Below, in pieces: positions 36,174 to 44,595 of a stretch of DNA of 64,000 nucleotides (its first letter is position 1; the number at the start of each line of letters is the position of its first letter). The translations under genes were made by a program, and so were the position numbers. The stretch is from an uncultured Gammaproteobacteria bacterium (GTDB lineage Bacteria; Pseudomonadota; Gammaproteobacteria; HK1). Where the stretch lies: the NCBI GenBank assembly GCA_947258715.1, contig CAMYJH010000009.1, forward strand, positions 1-64,000. Direction: 5' to 3'. The notes under the pieces are model-generated. The model made no database searches. It was not told the DNA's origin and saw only the letters and a list, made by a program, of their open reading frames with translations.

Positions 36174-37484
36174 CTACCAATAAGTAACCGCCTGGGAAAA
36201 AATTCCCGCGATATCGTTCTTGTTGAGATCTCTCGGGGCATTGCCGATTGCGCGGCGTTGAGCGCAAGCGGTTTCGGCAAGCGCTCCGGCGTCTTCCGCG
36301 CTGAGTCCCACCCCGCCGAGTCCATTGGGAATGCCGATGTTTTTCATCAGCCCGATGATGCGGCCGGCCACTACTTCGCCAGCGTCTTCCGGGGCCGCGT
36401 CGCGAACATCTGCGCCGAGGCAATCGGCCGCTTCCAGATGGCGCTCAGGCGCCGCTTGCGCGGTAAATCGAAACACCGAGGGCGAGTTGAGAATAACCGC
36501 GATACCGTGGGGAATGAAAGGCCCCTCGCCTGGCGGATAATCCTTTGCCCGCCAGGATTTCACCAGCTTCGATACCGCGTAGGAGAAGGCATGGGGCAGA
36601 TGGGTGCCGCAGTTGCCGAAGGCCATACCGGAAAGCGTCGCGCCCCACATCAGCCGGTCTCTCGCTTCCGTGTCTTTTGAATCGCTAACCCCGCGCTCCA
36701 AGTACTCACTTACGACTCGTAAAGCCTCCCGCGCGTGCAGATCGCTCCAGGGGTTCGCCCCCTGGATCATGGGCCGCGCGCCAGGCTTGTCCACTTTCGG
36801 CCAACGGGTGTAGGCGCGGGCGGTGTAGCACTCGATGGCGTGGCTCATGAGGTCGAAGCCGCTGGAAGCCACCACCATGGGCGGCAGGCTTTCGGCGCAG
36901 GCAGGATCGACAATGGCCTCGTCGGGCAGGATGTGGCGGCTGGCAATCACGTACTTGACGTTCAAAGACTCGATGCGGATGACGGAAAGGCCCGTCGTCT
37001 CTGAGCCGGTGCCGGCAGTGGTGGGACACGCAAGATGCGGCATCACGGGTCCCGGAACGGGCTGTCCCTCCCCAATGGGTGGGGCGAAGTAGGCCGTAAC
37101 GCTTGCCGGATAGCGGTGATAGACCATGGCGGCCTTGGCGGTGTCCATGACCGATCCGCCCCCCACCGAGACCACGCCATCGAAGTTGCCTTCGGAAAGA
37201 AACTGCGTTGCCTGCATCACCGCGTCGTCGCCGGGTTCGATGAGGACTTCGGAGTACTCGGCTGCGTCGACGCCGGCAGCTTTGAGTGAGTTTCTCACCT
37301 TTGCGACGTGCTCGGAGCCGGCAAGGAACGGATCGGTGAACAGGGCGGCCCGACTCATGCCCAATTCCCTGGCGCGCTCGCCCGTTTCCGACAGCGTGCC
37401 GCGACCAAAAGTAATCCGCGGCATTTGGACGGTGAAGCTTACGGCTCCGCCTTTGCTCGGCTCGAAATACTGACAACAGCCCAT
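36174..37484 (-). CDS. Iron-type alcohol dehydrogenase, hydroxyacid-oxoacid transhydrogenase (HOT/ADHFE1) subgroup
   Basis: The 436-residue protein is a group III dehydrogenase. VVSVGGGSVMDTAKAA, CPTTAGTGSETTGLSVI and metal ligands in SSGFDLMSHAIECYTARAY and GTHLPHAFSYAVSKLV are visible. The inserted PMIQGANPWSDLHAREALRVVSEYL and the ERHLEAADCLGAD tail match HOT enzymes, which oxidise 4-hydroxybutyrate while reducing 2-oxoglutarate to D-2-hydroxyglutarate. The start at MGCCQYFEPS has GGGAGAA upstream; an earlier ATG at 37562 is not family-like. It is convergent with the DUF899 gene, 13 bp apart. The D-2-hydroxyacid dehydrogenase at 17.7 kb could recycle the product. Confidence 0.87.
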   Translation of the reverse strand: MGCCQYFEPSKGGAVSFTVQMPRITFGRGTLSETGERARELGMSRAALFTDPFLAGSEHVAKVRNSLKAAGVDAAEYSEVLIEPGDDAVMQATQFLSEGNFDGVVSVGGGSVMDTAKAAMVYHRYPASVTAYFAPPIGEGQPVPGPVMPHLACPTTAGTGSETTGLSVIRIESLNVKYVIASRHILPDEAIVDPACAESLPPMVVASSGFDLMSHAIECYTARAYTRWPKVDKPGARPMIQGANPWSDLHAREALRVVSEYLERGVSDSKDTEARDRLMWGATLSGMAFGNCGTHLPHAFSYAVSKLVKSWRAKDYPPGEGPFIPHGIAVILNSPSVFRFTAQAAPERHLEAADCLGADVRDAAPEDAGEVVAGRIIGLMKNIGIPNGLGGVGLSAEDAGALAETACAQRRAIGNAPRDLNKNDIAGIFSQAVTYW

Positions 37485-37763
37485 GACTTTCTCCCTTTCG
37501 CCGTACCCGGCTCGATGAGTTCGGCCACCGTCATGATAACCGTGCGCGGTCCAATGCGGCACCCGAAGGCCAATTGCACCGAAATTCCCGCCAACCGGGA
37601 TTTAGATTCGGCAATGCCCGGGCTCGCACCCGACGTTGCGACCGTGGTCACAAATTGCCCCAAAGGAACCGTGACCGCGGGCACGCGAGTCAGATACCGC
37701 TCTGCATATATTGACTGGCAGCATTTCCATAAAACGCGGGACGAGCGCGAGGAGAGGCAGCAA

Positions 37764-38270
37764 ATGAAACCCGAAACAAGATCGGCGACGGTGATCGATA
37801 TTAATGAAGCTCGCAAAAAGCGTTCTCGAGCTGAGCGACGACGTTATTTTGCCACTGAGCCCAGCTCGTCGGCGTGCACCGGGGATTCAGTGCGCGTAAC
37901 GCTCATGAACGGTACCGTGATCACGATAGAAAGCGGCGATCTCTCCCTGGAGGGAGTTAAATTGCGCACCACCGAAGCGAGCGCCAGAACTTTGTACCAG
38001 CCTGGACAATTCATTGGCGAAGAAACGCCGACTATAGAGATCGCGATCGACCTGCCGCTTCCTGACGGAGACCTGCGTCTACTGGCGTGTTGCCGTTTGG
38101 TTCATTTTGAGATGCTGTCGGCCGAGGACGTAACCTTCACGCTCGAATTTCTTGCATTTGTTGGGGCGGGCGAAGCCATTCTGCGGCACTTTTTGCGAAT
38201 TCGCGCCAGTCAGCGGGTAGAGGAAACACGGCATCAAGGCGAGATTTGCGCTTTCGAAGAGCACAGGTGA
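37764..38270 (+). CDS. PilZ-domain protein (putative c-di-GMP effector)
   Basis: The 168-residue protein has a PilZ barrel. The first c-di-GMP motif RxxxR lies in KRSRAERRRYFA (near 20-30) and the second D/NxSxxG in SGDLSLEGVKLRT (DLSLEG, near 62). Conserved strands ADVTFTLEFLAFVGAGEAILRHFLRIR follow. These proteins bind c-di-GMP and change motility, polysaccharide or other outputs. AGGAG lies about 10 nt before the ATG. It is divergent from the HOT gene and alone, so the controlled process is unknown. Confidence 0.85.
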   Translation: MKPETRSATVIDINEARKKRSRAERRRYFATEPSSSACTGDSVRVTLMNGTVITIESGDLSLEGVKLRTTEASARTLYQPGQFIGEETPTIEIAIDLPLPDGDLRLLACCRLVHFEMLSAEDVTFTLEFLAFVGAGEAILRHFLRIRASQRVEETRHQGEICAFEEHR

Positions 38271-38359
38271 CATCGATCTCGATTACCTAAACGCCAAAGT
38301 GGTGGTTCAAAAAGAAACGCTTAGCTGAATTAATAATCGTCCAGCAGCTCGGCTTTTGA

Positions 38360-39298
38360 TCACTCGGGCGGCGGCGTGGCACCGGTCTGGCTGGCGATGA
38401 TGCCGTAGTGCTCGATTCGCCGATGGCGCTCGAAGTCGTAGGTGGTCTGCTTGAGATACTTGCCCAGGTCCATATCGCAGTCGTAGCTCACCAACTCGTC
38501 TTCTTCGGTAAGCGCCTGGGCGACGATCTCGCCCGTGGGTGCGATAATGCATGAGCCGCCGATCATTCCGTTGCCGTCCTCGTAACCCGCCTTGGCCGTA
38601 CCTACCACCCAGGTGGCGTTCTGGTATGCGCCGGCCTGCATGGAGAGGTGGTTGTGGAACATCTTCAGATGCATGGGTTCGTCATGCGTCGCGTTGCCCC
38701 ATGGGGTGTTGTAGCCGAGCAGCACCATTTCCACGCCTTGAAGTCCCATCACTCGGTAGGTTTCCGCCCAGCGTCGGTCGTTGCAGATGCACATGCCCAT
38801 CACTCGTCCAAATACGCGCCACACGGGAAAGCCCAAGTTGCCGACGTCGAAGTAACGTTTCTCGAGGTGCTGGTACTTGTAGTCGGGCTCGTAGTCCTTG
38901 TGGCCCGGCAGATGCACTTTCCGATACTTGCCCACGATATTTCCATCGGGAGCGACGATAATCGAGCTGTTGTAGTGCTTGGTCTCACCGTTCTTATTAT
39001 CAAGCTCGGCGTAGCCGAGATAGAAACCAATACCACGCTGCTTCGCCTGGTCGAAAAGAGGCTGGGTAACGGCGCTGGGCATCTCGCGCTCGAACCAAGA
39101 ATCAATTTCGTCCGGGTCCTCGATCAGATAGCGGGGAAAGAAAGTGGTCAGCGCAAGCTCCGGAAAGACCACAAGCTTGGCGCCACCCGCGTCTGCCTCT
39201 TTGAGCAGCTCGATCATGCGGCTCACGGCGCTTTGGCGCCCTTCGGCTTTCTGAATCGGCCCGAGCTGGGCCGCGGCGACTTTGATGTGGCGGGTCAT
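38360..39298 (-). CDS. N-carbamoyl-D-amino-acid hydrolase
   Basis: The 312-residue nitrilase-superfamily enzyme has the catalytic triad at Glu47 (VVFPELALTTFFPR), Lys127 (GKYRKVHLPGHKDYEPDY) and Cys172 (MGMCICNDRRWAETYRVMG), the same numbering I recall for the Agrobacterium D-carbamoylase. QHLEKRYFDVGNLGFPV, SMQAGAYQNATWVVG and SCIIAPTGEIVAQ complete the match. It removes the carbamoyl group from N-carbamoyl-D-amino acids. The hydantoinase gene lies upstream on the same strand, 314 bp away, giving a two-step hydantoin to D-amino acid route. Beta-ureidopropionase is the alternative but fits less well. Confidence 0.9.
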   Translation of the reverse strand: MTRHIKVAAAQLGPIQKAEGRQSAVSRMIELLKEADAGGAKLVVFPELALTTFFPRYLIEDPDEIDSWFEREMPSAVTQPLFDQAKQRGIGFYLGYAELDNKNGETKHYNSSIIVAPDGNIVGKYRKVHLPGHKDYEPDYKYQHLEKRYFDVGNLGFPVWRVFGRVMGMCICNDRRWAETYRVMGLQGVEMVLLGYNTPWGNATHDEPMHLKMFHNHLSMQAGAYQNATWVVGTAKAGYEDGNGMIGGSCIIAPTGEIVAQALTEEDELVSYDCDMDLGKYLKQTTYDFERHRRIEHYGIIASQTGATPPPE

Positions 39299-39612
39299 GG
39301 CGTGGCTCCGTGTCAGGATTCAGTTTGGCTAAACGATAATGAATTCGGCAGCGCTCTGGAATAGGCCGAGGTAGGGTGCGCCGCGTGCGTCATCTGCGAA
39401 AAAAGTTCCCCTTTTTTCAATTTTTTACTGGATTCCCGCTTTCGAGGGAATGACCAGCACGGAATAAGACCGCTCCAGAGTGCGCTGCGCGCGGCAGCGT
39501 TCCCGAAAGGAGAGCTATCAACGACTAATCACGAATTACCAACTGTGAGCCGCTATCAGTGACGGTTAGCCGTGCCTCGATCCTTCGCGTCACGCGTCAC
39601 ACGTAACCCCGT
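39299..39612. other. 314-bp intergenic gap between hydantoinase and carbamoylase genes, repeat-rich
   Basis: No gene is seen. The gap holds a dRS3-like inverted repeat (39432-39451), T-rich DNA near 39410-39427 and a GCGTCAC-word repeat at 39586-39608. The carbamoylase may need its own promoter here because of the gap length. Confidence 0.6.
39432..39451. repeat. dRS3-like inverted repeat
   Basis: ATTCCC at 39432 and GGGAAT ending at 39451 form the 20-bp pattern ATTCCC-N8-GGGAAT known from neisserial dRS3 elements and widespread in other proteobacteria, with flanking CTGG and GACC. It can fold into a small hairpin. Confidence 0.65.
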
Positions 39613-41070
39613 TCATATCTCCGCGCCGAAGTTTGTCCTCGGATCCAGTTCTGGGGACAACGCGCCGTTGGGGTTAGCCGCCTCGGATAGCTCGCACGGA
39701 AGAAAAACGCCGCTGCCGCGATCTGCATTCAGGGCACCATCTTCCACCACCACCCGGCCGCGGCTCAGCACCGTTTCTGGCCAGCCGCGCACGCTGCGTC
39801 CCTCGTAGGGGGTGTAGCCGACATTGTCGTGGAGCAGGTCGTAAGTGACTTCAACCGCCTTGTCCGGATTCCAAATGGCGATATCGGCGTCGCTGCCGAT
39901 TGCAATCGTGCCTTTACGGGGATAGAGCCCGTAGATTTTGGCCGCATTGGTGGCCGCCAGGGAGACGAAGCGGTTCAGGTCGATACGGCTGCGGTTGACG
40001 CCTTCGGAGAACAAAAGCGGCAGGCGAAGCTCGATGCCGGGAACGCCGTTGGCGATGTCCTTGAACGCAGCCTCCTTACCCTTGGCGAGCTTGCCGCTTT
40101 CATCGAAGCGGTAAGGGGCGTGGTCGGAAGAGAAGACCTGGAAAATGCCGCTGCGGATGCCTTTCCACACGGAATCCTGCGCCGCTTCGTCCCTGGGCGG
40201 TGGGCTGCAGCAGTACTTCGCGCCTTCCATTCCGGGGCGGTCGAGGTCTTTTGCCGTCAGGAACAAATACTGTGGGCAGGTTTCGCCGTAGATCTTGAGA
40301 CCGCGCGACTGGGCGTTTCGGATGGCGTCAATGGCTTCGGTCGCCGAGACATGAACCACGAGCAGCGGCGCGTCGACGAACTCTGACAGGCAGATGGCGC
40401 GGTGGGTCGCCTCGCCCTCGGCGATCCTCGGGTGACTGACCGCGTGATACTTGGGTGCGCTATAGCCTTTTTCCAGTAGTCGCTCGGTGAGCCAGCGGAT
40501 CATGTCGTGGTTTTCGGCGTGCACCATCACCATTGCCCCCTCGCGCCGGGCAAGCGAAAGCACGTCCAGCATCTGATAGTCATCGAGCTGATAGTTGTCG
40601 TAGGTCATGTAGACCTTGAATGACGTATATCCGTCGCGGATGAGCGCCGGCAGCTCCTGACCCATCACCTGCGGCGTCGGATCGGTGATGATGAGATGAA
40701 AAGCGTAGTCGATCACCGCTTTCGGTCCAGCGCAATCGTGATAATCGTTCACCACTTGGCGCAGCGACTGGCCATGATGCTGGGCGGCGAAGGGAATGAT
40801 CGTTGTCGTGCCGCCAAAGGCGGCCGAAACGGTGCCGCTGAAGAAGTCATCGGCGCACACCACCTTGGAGGACGACAGCTGCTCGATATGGCAGTGGCTG
40901 TCGATGCCTCCGGGAAGGATCAAGCGACCTCCGGCGTCGATCTCACGTTTGCCTCGAAGATCATCCGCCAGGGCCACGATTCGCTCGCCGCAGATGCCCA
41001 CGTCACTGGTGAATGTATCCGTGGCGGTAACCACGGTGCCGTTCTTGATCACAAGGTCGAGATGGGACAT
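39613..41070 (-). CDS. D-hydantoinase/dihydropyrimidinase
   Basis: The 485-residue amidohydrolase opens cyclic ureides. Metal ligands are visible: HxH in GGIDSHCHIEQ (His59, His61), the carbamylated Lys in YTSFKVYMTYDNYQ (near 155), His in MVMVHAENHDMI (near 190), His in LLVVHVSATEAI (near 245) and Asp in FSSDHAPYRFDESGK (near 320). It would feed N-carbamoyl amino acids to the carbamoylase downstream. No hydantoin racemase or dihydropyrimidine dehydrogenase is in view, so both pyrimidine breakdown and hydantoin use stay possible; the D-carbamoylase partner favours hydantoins. Confidence 0.92.
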   Translation of the reverse strand: MSHLDLVIKNGTVVTATDTFTSDVGICGERIVALADDLRGKREIDAGGRLILPGGIDSHCHIEQLSSSKVVCADDFFSGTVSAAFGGTTTIIPFAAQHHGQSLRQVVNDYHDCAGPKAVIDYAFHLIITDPTPQVMGQELPALIRDGYTSFKVYMTYDNYQLDDYQMLDVLSLARREGAMVMVHAENHDMIRWLTERLLEKGYSAPKYHAVSHPRIAEGEATHRAICLSEFVDAPLLVVHVSATEAIDAIRNAQSRGLKIYGETCPQYLFLTAKDLDRPGMEGAKYCCSPPPRDEAAQDSVWKGIRSGIFQVFSSDHAPYRFDESGKLAKGKEAAFKDIANGVPGIELRLPLLFSEGVNRSRIDLNRFVSLAATNAAKIYGLYPRKGTIAIGSDADIAIWNPDKAVEVTYDLLHDNVGYTPYEGRSVRGWPETVLSRGRVVVEDGALNADRGSGVFLPCELSEAANPNGALSPELDPRTNFGAEI

Positions 41071-41394
41071 TCACTGGCTCCGCATTTACCGGTTCTGCTA
41101 AAAGACGCTCATCCAGACGGCTGGAAACGGCCGTAAGCAAACGGCTCGATCAGTGACGGATTATTCCGGCTGAGCCGGTTTTCCGCTAGGCACTCGCCAA
41201 TAGCGGCGACCGGGGTTTCGCAATTCATGTTGAGACGACGCTTCGTTAATATTTGAATTACCCTTGATTATCCTGGAAGATTCGCGAGCTATGCACCCGG
41301 TGGGAATCTGTGGACTTTATCCCAGAGCAATTCCGTTATAACGTTGTGTTCTGAGCTTCGACGCCCCAGCCTCAGCCCCTGCTACATTGTCGAG
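41071..41394. other. Divergent intergenic region between hydantoinase and persulfide dioxygenase genes
   Basis: This 324-bp gap should carry promoters for both divergent genes. An AT-rich stretch at 41250-41275 is the most promoter-like part, but I could not fix -35/-10 boxes. No RNA gene or terminator is apparent. Confidence 0.4.
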
Positions 41395-42438
41395 ATGATC
41401 TTTCGCCAGCTTTTCGATCCGGTGTCGTGTACGTATACGTACTTGATCGCGAGCCGTAAAGGTGGCGAGGCGCTGATCATCGATCCTGTACTGGAGAAAG
41501 TCGACCGCTATCTTCAGCTCCTGAAGGAGCTGGATCTCAAGCTCATCAAAGCCGTTGATACCCACGTACACGCGGATCACATCAGCGGTCTCGGCGCCCT
41601 GCGTGACCGCACCCGATGTATTACTGTCATGGGAGAGCCAAGCGGCGTCGATGTTGTTTCAATGCGGATAGCGGACGGCGAGGCCTTGGCCATTGAAGGT
41701 ATTTCCCTGATCGCGCGATACACCCCCGGTCATACGGACGATTCCTTCAGCTTCGTCATGGAGGACAGAGTGTTCACCGGAGACACGTTGCTCATTCGTG
41801 GTACCGGCCGAACAGATTTTCAAAATGGAGATCCGGTCGCACAGTATCACTCCATATTCGACGTTTTGTTAAAACTTTCGGACACCACTCTGGTGTACCC
41901 GGCTCACGACTACAAGGGCGATACCGTGAGCACTATCGGCGAGGAGCGCAGCTTCAACCCCAGGCTCCAGGTGGAGTCTGTGGATCAGTACGTCGAGATC
42001 ATGAACAACCTGCACCTGCCCAATCCGAAAATGATGGACGTGGCGGTACCTGCCAACCTGAAAATCGGCCTGCATCAGGACGAGCTCGAGGAGCGAGGTT
42101 GGGCGCTTTCGTGCGAGCAGATGCGACCCCTAATGGGCTCGGCGGAAATGGTGTTGGTAGACCTGCGCGACGACAGCGAGCGGGAGCGCCACGGTGTCAT
42201 TCCCGGGTCCCTGCACGTGCCTTATGCAGAGCTGAGCGAAAACGTCGCGCCAGGCGGGCTTCTGAACGAGCTGGCACGAGCGACGGGCAAGAGGGTGATA
42301 TTCTATTGCGCCTTCGGCGAGCGTTCGGCAATGGCGGTGGAGGCTGCACAGGAAGCTGGACTGTCGAACTCCTGCCACGTTACCGGTGGCCTCGACGCGT
42401 GGAAAAAGAGTAACGGCGAAATCGCTCCAGTTGAATAG
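41395..42438 (+). CDS. Persulfide dioxygenase-rhodanese fusion (ETHE1-like plus rhodanese)
   Basis: The 347-residue protein joins two sulfur enzymes. The metallo-beta-lactamase domain of the persulfide dioxygenase type has DTHVHADHISGLG (near 60), RYTPGHTDDSFSF, GDTLLIRGTGRTDFQNGD (near 125) and YPAHDYKG. It oxidises glutathione persulfide to sulfite. The C-terminal rhodanese domain (residues 250-347) has LVDLRDDSERERHGVIPGSLHVPYAEL and active Cys in FYCAFGERSAMA (near 304), which handles thiosulfate or persulfide sulfur. I start at MIFRQLFDP, the family N-terminus. Sulfite from this enzyme may need the TauE-type exporter. Confidence 0.93.
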   Translation: MIFRQLFDPVSCTYTYLIASRKGGEALIIDPVLEKVDRYLQLLKELDLKLIKAVDTHVHADHISGLGALRDRTRCITVMGEPSGVDVVSMRIADGEALAIEGISLIARYTPGHTDDSFSFVMEDRVFTGDTLLIRGTGRTDFQNGDPVAQYHSIFDVLLKLSDTTLVYPAHDYKGDTVSTIGEERSFNPRLQVESVDQYVEIMNNLHLPNPKMMDVAVPANLKIGLHQDELEERGWALSCEQMRPLMGSAEMVLVDLRDDSERERHGVIPGSLHVPYAELSENVAPGGLLNELARATGKRVIFYCAFGERSAMAVEAAQEAGLSNSCHVTGGLDAWKKSNGEIAPVE

Positions 42439-42498
42439 ACCCGTTGCTGATGAGACCGGCGGGGGCCCAGCAGCGCTAGCGCGGTTGAAGTCACTCGG

Positions 42499-42876
42499 AT
42501 GCGAAAACTCAGGATTACTGTCGGCGGCGTGAGCCTCGAGGCCGAGCTGCTGGATACAGCAACCGCGGACGCCATATACGATCACGCCCCGTTCGAATCT
42601 AGAGCCATGATCTGGGGCAAAGAAGTGTATTTTTCGACCCCGGTGAATGCGGCCCGTGAGCCGGATGCGCGCGATGTAATTGAGGCCGGCGAACTCGCCT
42701 TCTGGGTCGAAGGTGCCGCTATCGCCATCGGGTTCGGCAGAACGCCAGTCTCCACCGGTGATGAGATACGCCTGGCCGCACCGACGAACATCTGGGCCCG
42801 AACCAGTGACGATGTGAGGTCGTGTTCCGCTGTCGCAAGCGGCGACGTCGTGCGGGTGGAGAGGATTTCAGAATAA
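42499..42876 (+). CDS. DUF3830/cyclophilin-like family protein
   Basis: The 125-residue protein has the small beta-barrel pattern of TM1367-type cyclophilin-like proteins: LRITVGGVSLEAELLDTATADAIYDHAPFESRAMIWGKEVYFSTPV, then DVIEAGELAFWVEGAAIAIGFGRTPVS and NIWARTSDD. No proline isomerase residues are evident. Members often sit next to hydrolase and oxygenase genes in degradation clusters with unknown role. It lies 60 bp after the persulfide dioxygenase gene and 96 bp before the third TauD gene, likely in one unit. Confidence 0.8.
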   Translation: MRKLRITVGGVSLEAELLDTATADAIYDHAPFESRAMIWGKEVYFSTPVNAAREPDARDVIEAGELAFWVEGAAIAIGFGRTPVSTGDEIRLAAPTNIWARTSDDVRSCSAVASGDVVRVERISE

Positions 42877-42972
42877 GAGAGTGAGTCGCGATACAGCAAG
42901 CGAATTGTATCAGGCCTGCCGTAGCAACGCGCTTAGGGCGATTCATTGAATCAAGGGGTCGAGAAAAGAACG

Positions 42973-43842
42973 ATGTCTTTAATCATCACTCCCCTCGCGG
43001 CGGTTATAGGCGCCGAGATCGAAGGGATAGACATCGTTTCGGGTGTCGACGACAAAGCGCTGGCGCGCATTCGGTCGGCGCTGATTGAATACCAGGTGGT
43101 CTTTTTTCGCGATCAAAAGCTTTCGCTGGACGGTTTGGAAGAGTTCAGCGCGCGCCTCGGACCGCTCTTGCGCGTGCCCTACGTCGAGCCGGTTGATGGT
43201 CATCAGAACGTAATTGCGGTGCTCAAGGAGGCGGACGAAGCTCAAATCAGCATATTTGGCGGAGAATGGCATTCCGATTTCAGCTACCTGGAGTCGCCAC
43301 CATCCCTTACCGTGCTCTATGCCGAGGATGTGCCGGACGGTCGCGGCGACACGCTCTGGACCAACATGTACGCGGCCTACGAAGGTTTGTCCGACGGATT
43401 CAGGCGGAAACTCGACCGCATGCGGGCGATGCACAGCGGCCACATCTACGGGGCAAAACGTCCGCGCCCCACGCGCCTTAAGACCAGCCAATCGATGAAA
43501 ATCCGTCGAGGCAATCCGGAAGCCGACGAAGAGCGCTCACACCCCGTAGTTCGAGTGCACCCGGAGTCTGGCCGCCGAGCGCTGTTTATCAATCCAATCT
43601 ACACCACGCGCTTTGAAGGAATGGGAGAAAACGAAAGTAGTCCACTTCTGGATACGCTCTACGCAGAAGCGACCCGGCCAGAATATACGTGCCGGTTCGA
43701 ATGGCGTGACGGGTCAGTCGCCGTATGGGATAACCGCTGCACCATGCATATCGCGATCAACGATTATGACGGCTTCAGGCGGTTGCTCTACCGCACCACA
43801 GTTGGCGCCGAACGGCCAGTGGGTCTGCATGAGAACGAGTAA
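42973..43842 (+). CDS. TauD/TfdA-family 2-oxoglutarate dioxygenase (third copy)
   Basis: The 289-residue enzyme has N-terminal ITPLAAVIGAEIEGIDIVSG, the HxD iron ligands in EWHSDFSYLESPPSLTVL (near 108), HPVVRVHPESGRRALFIN (near 190) and distal His in WDNRCTMHIAINDYDGFRRLLYRTTVG (near 262) with the 2-oxoglutarate Arg. It resembles the 31.4 kb dioxygenase more than the 32.4 kb one. I choose the ATG at 42973; a TTG at 42946 is possible. The neighbours (persulfide dioxygenase, DUF3830) suggest sulfur or carboxylate catabolism, unproven. Confidence 0.9.
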   Translation: MSLIITPLAAVIGAEIEGIDIVSGVDDKALARIRSALIEYQVVFFRDQKLSLDGLEEFSARLGPLLRVPYVEPVDGHQNVIAVLKEADEAQISIFGGEWHSDFSYLESPPSLTVLYAEDVPDGRGDTLWTNMYAAYEGLSDGFRRKLDRMRAMHSGHIYGAKRPRPTRLKTSQSMKIRRGNPEADEERSHPVVRVHPESGRRALFINPIYTTRFEGMGENESSPLLDTLYAEATRPEYTCRFEWRDGSVAVWDNRCTMHIAINDYDGFRRLLYRTTVGAERPVGLHENE

Positions 43843-43867
43843 TCCCCGCGCGCTGCGCGTCAGAAAA

Positions 43868-44428
43868 CTACACCGAGACTATGGTGAATACGGCAAACGC
43901 GAGCGCGCTCGCGCCGATCACTACGATGGACCAGAGCAGCGCGTCCGAGCCGCCGGACGATTCTGCATAAGCGGGGTCGCGTTGGGGATCGAAACCGGGA
44001 ATGCCCCTGGCGAACTCCAGCGCGGCCTTTTCCGAGCTCTCTTGGGGCTGAACATCGATGCTGAAAGTGTAAACCAGTGGACCGATCTCTACCGTGTCGC
44101 CTTCGTTCAGCATGACCCTATCGACGGTTTTGCCGTTGACTCTGGTGCCGTTGGTGCTATCAGAGTCTTCAATGTACCAGCAACACTCGTGAGGAAAAAC
44201 GCGCGCGTGTTTGCGCGAGACACCGTCGACTTTTAGGACCAAATCGTTGTTATCTCCGCGACCGATGGTGACCTCGCTGGCGTTGAGGAGGATCTCGGCA
44301 CCCGCGTTATTACTCAGGCTTGAGGGCTCGGTGCAGGTGAGCCGCGACTCGGGGGCAGGGGTGAGACTGCGGTCCGTACCGGGTGCCGCAATCATGGTTT
44401 TTGATTGAAGATTCGGATCCTCGATCAT
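43868..44428 (-). CDS. FHA-domain protein with C-terminal membrane anchor
   Basis: The 186-residue protein carries a forkhead-associated domain (residues 45-125): EVTIGRGDNNDLVLKVDGVSRKHARVF, then YIEDSDSTNGTRVNGKTVDRVMLNEGDTVEIG, with the Arg, Ser, His and Asn residues that bind phosphothreonine. A single hydrophobic C-terminal helix (ALLWSIVVIGASALAFAVFTIVSV) suggests tail anchoring facing the cytoplasm. No Ser/Thr kinase gene is adjacent, so the phospho-partner is unknown. It is convergent with the dioxygenase gene. Confidence 0.9.
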   Translation of the reverse strand: MIEDPNLQSKTMIAAPGTDRSLTPAPESRLTCTEPSSLSNNAGAEILLNASEVTIGRGDNNDLVLKVDGVSRKHARVFPHECCWYIEDSDSTNGTRVNGKTVDRVMLNEGDTVEIGPLVYTFSIDVQPQESSEKAALEFARGIPGFDPQRDPAYAESSGGSDALLWSIVVIGASALAFAVFTIVSV

Positions 44429-44595
44429 GAATGAATATCCTGCCTGCCAACCACTGCCTGGGCCCGGCCAGGCATTGCTCTGTCCGAGGGACGCACGGAA
44501 AGTGACGGCCCTTGCCCGGGTCTATGAGTACAGTATAGATAACTCCGGAGCACCCGGCGGGTGGGCGGCAACCGCCAGTCGCGCCGACGCAACCG

